A stretch of DNA of 10,520 nucleotides from Rubrobacter sp. GTDB lineage: Bacteria > Actinomycetota > Rubrobacteria > Rubrobacterales > Rubrobacteraceae. Below are positions 7,427 to 10,520 of this stretch, one piece after another; the stretch's first letter is position 1, and every line of letters starts with the position of its first letter. The DNA is taken from contig JADDPU010000445.1 of assembly GCA_016781725.1 (NCBI GenBank), positions 1-10,520 of the forward strand, given 5' to 3'. The notes beneath the pieces were generated by a model. That model worked only from the letters and a program-made list of their open reading frames with translations. It was not told where the DNA came from and searched no databases. A program made the translations under genes and the position numbers.

Positions 7427-7863
7427 CGCCGCCTGGAGGCCGCCATCTGGGTTTGGACGTACAATGCGTCTCCCCTGTGCCCTCCGACGAAGGAAGCAGC
7501 GACCGAGACCAGTAGGAAGAGGACGGTAAGCACCACGCCGCGCGCATCGTCGAGGCCTGGCAAGGGACCCTCTCCGGAGCCCAGGTTGAGCCCAGCCGAC
7601 AGGACGAGGGCCGCCGGGACGACGAGGACCCCGTGCAGGCGACGCCGGGCCGGCGCCTTGAAGGCGGCGATCATGCCGCCGAAGTAGAACGAGAACGCTG
7701 CCACAAACAGCAACAGCGGCAGGATGACCGGGACGGCGCGGGCTTTATCGACCTCGAGCCCGAAGACCGCAGAGAGCACGGGCGCCAGTATCCCACCGAC
7801 CACGAGCAGCGCGATCAGCAGCGCCAACAACATGCCCACTCCCACGGCGAAGATGCTTCTCAT
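7420..7863 (-). CDS. Small four-helix integral membrane protein, function unknown
   Basis: The product has 147 residues and is strongly hydrophobic, with four predicted helices at about residues 4-32, 43-67, 78-93 and 109-127, and a basic end (SRRRR). Gly-rich signatures FYFGGMIAAFKAP (59-71), LHGVLV (76-81) and SFVGGHRGD (124-132) resemble the GG-x-IAA / LHG-x-LV pattern of several small uncharacterised four-helix families, but I cannot name one. ATG 7863 is preferred to the in-frame ATG 7881 because a -10-like TAGAAT lies between them, 8 nt upstream of 7863, which would give a nearly leaderless message. It converges on the coiled-coil gene with 11 bp between stops and diverges from the sulfatase-like gene. 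No catalytic residue pattern is visible. Confidence 0.75.
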   Translation of the reverse strand: MRSIFAVGVGMLLALLIALLVVGGILAPVLSAVFGLEVDKARAVPVILPLLLFVAAFSFYFGGMIAAFKAPARRRLHGVLVVPAALVLSAGLNLGSGEGPLPGLDDARGVVLTVLFLLVSVAASFVGGHRGDALYVQTQMAASRRRR

Positions 7864-7871
7864 ACCCGGCG

Positions 7872-7877
7872 ATTCTA
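7872..7877 (-). promoter_or_regulatory. -10-like element just upstream of the membrane-protein start
   Basis: TAGAAT on the minus strand (7877-7872) matches the -10 consensus at five of six bases. Transcription would begin within a few bases of ATG 7863, giving a leaderless or nearly leaderless message. No recognisable -35 lies 16-18 bp upstream. Confidence 0.35.
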
Positions 7878-7933
7878 ACATTCGCCCGGCCGCCCCACGC
7901 GGGCGGGTTCACGGCGGGCGAAGCGCCTCGCGC

Positions 7934-7962
7934 TTGTAGGAGGCCCGGGAGCGTAGTAACCT
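7934..7962 (+). promoter_or_regulatory. Candidate promoter for the sulfatase-like gene
   Basis: TTGTAG (7934-7939) and TAACCT (7957-7962) are separated by 17 bp. The predicted transcription start coincides with GTG 7971, which has no ribosome-binding site immediately upstream. An AGGAGG at 7938-7943 is too far away (27 nt) to serve it. This fits leaderless translation, common in actinobacteria. Confidence 0.33.
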
Positions 7963-7970
7963 CTCGCCTT

Positions 7971-9467
7971 GTGAGCCTACGAAGACCGAACACCCTCTCC
8001 CGCAGAGAATTCTTGAAGCTTTCCGGCGCCGGGCTGGTCGGGGCCTCGTTGCTCGGCGCCACCGGATGCGACCTCGCCGAGCGGATCCGTAGCACCCCCC
8101 CGAAGAGCGAACCCGGTACCAACGTAGTGCTGGTTGTCATAGACAGCCTCAGGAAGGACCACATAGGGGCCTACGGCAACGGCCGGACGAAGACCCCCAA
8201 CCTCGACGCTTTGGCCAAGGAGAGCCTGCGGTTCACCCAGGCCTACCCCGAGTCGATCCCGACCATCTGCGCCCGCAGGGCAATCCACACAGGCAATCGC
8301 ACCTGGCCTTTCAGGGATTGGGTCCCGCCCAAGGGCGAGGACATAATCCTCCAGGGCTGGCAGCCTATCCCCAACGGGCAGGTCACCCTCGCCGAGATGA
8401 TGCGCGCCGCAGGCTACGGCACCTACTTCGTGACGGATAACATGCACCAGTACAAGCCCTCCTACAACTTCCACCGCGGCTTCGACGCCTTCGAGTTCTT
8501 CCGCGGCCAGACCACCGACAACTACCAGCCGATCTGGACCTACCCGCCCGAGAAGGTGAACCAGGCCCTCTTGAGGGGCAACGTGCCAGCGATGATGGGC
8601 CAGATGCGCCAGTACTTCGCCAACGTGCAGGCCCGGCAGACGGAGGAGGACTGGTTCGCCCCGCAGGTCTTCACCCGGGCCTCTGAGGTTCTGGAGAGCG
8701 TGAGCGGGGGCGGGCCGTTCTTCCTCACCGTGGACTGCTACGACCCGCACGAGCCCTGGGACCCGCCCGAAGAGTACGTGAGGATGTACGACGATGAGCC
8801 GTACAACCTGAAGGAGCCCTTCTCGGTCATCTACGGGCCTAGCGACTACCTCCTGGAGCGGGAGCTCCAGAGGATGAAGGCCCGCTACTCGGCGGAGCTG
8901 ACGATGATGGACCGCTGGCTGGGTCGCTTCCTGGACAAGATGGAGGAGCTTGACCTCTTCGAGAACACGCTGCTCATCCTCCTCTCCGACCACGGCGTCG
9001 CCCACGGCGAGCACGGCTTTACCGGCAAACCCGATAACGTCCTTTGGCCCGAGGTCACGGATATCCCCTTCTTTATCAGGCACCCAGGGGGCAAGGGCGC
9101 AGGTCGAACCAGCGACTTTTACGCCTCCACCCACGACGTGGCCCCGACCATCCTGAGCTTCCTCGGCATAGAGCCGCAGCAGCCGCTCGACGGCCAGGAC
9201 CTCTCCGTCACGCTCGACGGCGGGGAGCCCGAGCGGCGGGACTACTTCACCCTGGGCTACAACGACCACGTCTGGGCCCGCGACGACCGCTACGTCATGT
9301 TCAGCCTCAACGACGGGTCGGACGCCAAGCTCTACGACGTACGGGCCGACCCCGAACAGCGAAACGACCTCGCCGCGGACGAGCCCAATATCGTCAAGCG
9401 GATGTTCGAAGGCTACATCCTTCGCGACGCCGGCGGCCCCCTGCCCACCTACAATTACGACACTTAA
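7971..9467 (+). CDS. Tat-exported lipoprotein-like sulfatase/alkaline-phosphatase-superfamily hydrolase with Thr nucleophile
   Basis: The product has 498 residues. The N-terminus has a twin-arginine motif SRREFLK (10-16), a hydrophobic stretch (about 18-30) and Cys33 in a lipobox-like LGATGC, so it is probably folded in the cytoplasm, exported by Tat and lipid-anchored outside. The core is the sulfatase-type alkaline phosphatase superfamily fold: VVLVVIDSLRKDHIGAYG with metal ligand Asp58, YDPHEPW (257-263), LLSDHG with metal ligands Asp340 and His341, and GEHGFTGKPDN (346-356). The nucleophile motif reads PTICARRAIHTG (97-108). Aligned to the sulfatase C-x-P-x-R motif, Arg102 is kept but the Cys/Ser that becomes formylglycine is Thr98. 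True sulfate hydrolysis is therefore doubtful; phosphodiester, phosphonate or alkanol-phosphate substrates are possible. GTG 7971 is preceded by an in-frame TAG at 7938. The divergent membrane-protein gene offers no functional clue. Confidence 0.9.
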   Translation: MSLRRPNTLSRREFLKLSGAGLVGASLLGATGCDLAERIRSTPPKSEPGTNVVLVVIDSLRKDHIGAYGNGRTKTPNLDALAKESLRFTQAYPESIPTICARRAIHTGNRTWPFRDWVPPKGEDIILQGWQPIPNGQVTLAEMMRAAGYGTYFVTDNMHQYKPSYNFHRGFDAFEFFRGQTTDNYQPIWTYPPEKVNQALLRGNVPAMMGQMRQYFANVQARQTEEDWFAPQVFTRASEVLESVSGGGPFFLTVDCYDPHEPWDPPEEYVRMYDDEPYNLKEPFSVIYGPSDYLLERELQRMKARYSAELTMMDRWLGRFLDKMEELDLFENTLLILLSDHGVAHGEHGFTGKPDNVLWPEVTDIPFFIRHPGGKGAGRTSDFYASTHDVAPTILSFLGIEPQQPLDGQDLSVTLDGGEPERRDYFTLGYNDHVWARDDRYVMFSLNDGSDAKLYDVRADPEQRNDLAADEPNIVKRMFEGYILRDAGGPLPTYNYDT

Positions 9468-9695
9468 CCCCCCACCCCCGCGACCGAGCCCCGGACATCC
9501 CCGATAGCATGGCGCCCCGGCCGCAGCGGTGTACTCATCTTGTAAGCTGACAAGCCCCACCACAGACCATCTACTCCATAAGGACCGTATTTGTAGGCTC
9601 AGGTCCCCCTGAACCCGGTACACCGGGCAACCAGCCGCTCAGCGGCGCTACGGGCTCGACGAGACCAAAAATCCGTCAGTTCAGGACCGCCGGAT
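9468..9695. other. Intergenic region between the sulfatase-like and phasin-like genes
   Basis: The whole gap between these genes is 301 bp (9468-9768). The first 130 bp hold no supported gene. The middle holds three short hairpins, and the last 75 bp are AT-richer and contain promoter-like elements listed separately. I tested for tRNA-like cloverleaf folds by eye and found none. A small RNA or long 5' leader is possible but unsupported. Confidence 0.6.
9599..9646. repeat. Array of three short tandem hairpins
   Basis: Three perfect inverted repeats follow each other within 48 bp: TCAGG/CCTGA with loop TCCC (9599-9612), CCCGG/CCGGG with loop TACA (9614-9627), and GCCGCT/AGCGGC with a one-base centre (9634-9646). 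The stems differ in sequence, so this is not one repeat copied three times. It lies about 130 bp after the sulfatase-like stop and 50 bp before the SigB-like promoter, so it may terminate transcription coming from the left; no T-tract follows. Confidence 0.45.
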
Positions 9696-9720
9696 GTTTT
9701 GGAGAGTGCAAATCGGGTAT
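9696..9720 (+). promoter_or_regulatory. Candidate SigB-type stress promoter of the phasin-like gene
   Basis: GTTTTG (9696-9701) and GGGTAT (9715-9720) are separated by 13 bp, matching the B. subtilis SigB consensus (GTTTAA and GGGTAT with a 12-15 bp spacer) and the related actinobacterial form. Transcription would begin about 40 nt before GTG 9769. A SigA-like TATAGT at 9735-9740 could be a second promoter but has no clear -35. The surrounding 75 bp are clearly AT-richer than the rest of the window. Confidence 0.5.
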
Positions 9721-9756
9721 ATGTGTGATAAGAATATAGTGAGAGGCAACTACCAT

Positions 9757-9761
9757 GGAGG
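9757..9761 (+). promoter_or_regulatory. Strong Shine-Dalgarno site of the phasin-like gene
   Basis: GGAGG lies 7 nt before GTG 9769. It fixes that start over the in-frame ATG 9694, which would place the promoter elements inside the coding sequence. Confidence 0.85.
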
Positions 9762-9768
9762 TAACACT

Positions 9769-10518
9769 GTGGCTACGACCACGAGTATCGACACGATGAC
9801 GCGCACGGCCAGGGAGATGACGGAGGCCCAGCGCGCTTCGTACGAGGCTCTCGCTGAGAACTTCGCGGCGGCCCAGCGGCGCAACGTCGGGTTGGCCCAG
9901 GATGGTCTCGAGTTTCTGAGGCTCCAGGAGGAGAACACGCGGGCGGCGCAGGAGTGGTTCGCCAACGGCGTGAGGTTGCTCCAGCTTCAGCAGCGCAACG
10001 CCGAGTTCGCCCAGAAGTGGTTCGGTGCGAGCGTCGAGGTTCTGCGGGATCAGACCGAGCACAACCTGCGCACGGTAGAGACCTTCGCGCGGGGCGTAAA
10101 CAAGCAGCAGGAGGGCTTCCAGGTGCTCGCCCAGCAGTGGGTTGGCGCGTACAGGGACTTTTTCTTCCCGTTCGCCCAGGAGGGCTTGAGGACCGCCCAG
10201 CGGGCCACCAGGCAGGGCCTTCAGGCGACCCAGCAGGCCGCGCAGCAGGGGCTCAGGCTCGCCGACGAGACCGCCGGGCAGACCGAGAGGGTCATCCGGC
10301 AGACCGAGGAAGCGACCAGAGAGGCCGAGTTGCAGACCGCCGTCTTCGCCGCCCTGCAGACCTCGGACTACGAGGATCTCACCGTCGATGACGTCTCCAA
10401 GAGGCTCGACGGCCTGACGGTAGAGCAGCTAGAGCAGGTTCGCGAGTACGAGAAGCAGAACAAGAGCCGCGAGACCCTGATCGGGCAGATCGACCGCAAG
10501 ATAAAGAACAACGCGTAA
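9769..10518 (+). CDS. Phasin-like amphipathic helical protein
   Basis: The product has 249 residues, is complete and ends in TAA two bases before the window edge. It is predicted to be almost entirely alpha-helical, with many Gln and Ala and no signal peptide, membrane helix or cysteine. Residues 16-130 have the look of phasins, which coat polyhydroxyalkanoate granules: NFAAAQRRNVGLAQ and recurring AQ-x-W motifs at 60-63, 81-84 and 121-124, spaced 21 and 40 residues, typical of amphipathic surface-binding helices. A Gln/Ala/Thr-rich helix (about 138-190) follows. The C-terminal module (about 199-246, YEDLTVDDVSKRLDG and VREYEKQNKSRETL) is a distinct acidic then basic helical unit. GTG 9769 is chosen for its GGAGG 7 nt upstream. 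No polyhydroxyalkanoate synthase, depolymerase or gas-vesicle gene is in the window, so granule binding is inferred; another lipid surface or a structural stress role is possible. The promoter suggests stress induction. Confidence 0.8.
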   Translation: MATTTSIDTMTRTAREMTEAQRASYEALAENFAAAQRRNVGLAQDGLEFLRLQEENTRAAQEWFANGVRLLQLQQRNAEFAQKWFGASVEVLRDQTEHNLRTVETFARGVNKQQEGFQVLAQQWVGAYRDFFFPFAQEGLRTAQRATRQGLQATQQAAQQGLRLADETAGQTERVIRQTEEATREAELQTAVFAALQTSDYEDLTVDDVSKRLDGLTVEQLEQVREYEKQNKSRETLIGQIDRKIKNNA

Positions 10519-10520
10519 CG

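Noticed and set aside
8268..8279. Cys100 of the sulfatase-like protein as a formylglycine precursor
   Set aside because: The known maturation motif needs Arg four residues after the Cys; here the Arg residues follow at two and three, so Cys100 is out of register.
9509..9550. A 13-residue peptide frame starting ATG in the intergenic region
   Set aside because: No ribosome-binding site, and such a short frame is expected by chance.
7977..9623. A 548-codon open frame antisense to the sulfatase-like gene
   Set aside because: It mirrors the codon positions of a well-supported gene and its product shows no recognisable domain; it is a GC-driven shadow.
1..10520. A defence, toxin-antitoxin or mobile-element system
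   Set aside because: No nuclease, helicase, methyltransferase, transposase, integrase, terminal inverted repeat or CRISPR repeat was visible; the genes are envelope, regulatory and structural in type.

Overview
The window is GC-rich and densely coding, with frequent GTG (and probably one TTG) starts, some genes with strong Shine-Dalgarno sites and others that look leaderless. Together with an MMPL pump, a Tat-exported lipoprotein hydrolase and a GGGTAT-type stress promoter, this suggests a high-GC actinobacterium. A deep-branching lineage such as Rubrobacter would fit, but that is an impression and not a proven placement. No mobile element, CRISPR array, rRNA or tRNA was seen.

Left block, minus strand (about 1-4899). 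In transcription order it encodes a 67K-type signal peptide peptidase A (SppA), a major-facilitator pump closely resembling the fosmidomycin-resistance protein Fsr, and an MMPL/RND-type exporter that runs off the left edge. SppA and the Fsr-like gene are about 35 bp apart and probably cotranscribed. The MMPL gene may also have its own promoter. The block reads as envelope maintenance and efflux.

Middle, plus strand (4941-7408). A Fur-family metal-dependent repressor diverges from sppA across a very short shared control region, so it may also regulate sppA and the pumps. Next is a large, highly charged coiled-coil protein with a small C-terminal globular domain of unknown function.

Right block. 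A four-helix membrane protein on the minus strand converges on the coiled-coil gene, with both stop codons inside one inverted repeat. It diverges from a Tat-exported, probably lipid-anchored alkaline-phosphatase-superfamily hydrolase annotated as a sulfatase, whose nucleophile position is Thr rather than Cys or Ser. A 301-bp intergenic region follows with three short tandem hairpins and an AT-richer promoter area resembling a SigB stress promoter. It precedes a phasin-like, wholly helical protein with AQxW repeats that ends just inside the window.

I found no convincing new multi-gene system. The observations most worth checking are the Thr-type nucleophile of the sulfatase-like enzyme, the SigB-like promoter and hairpin array ahead of the phasin-like gene, the coiled-coil protein's C-terminal domain, the helical insertion in the MMPL pump, and the tight fur/sppA divergent control region.
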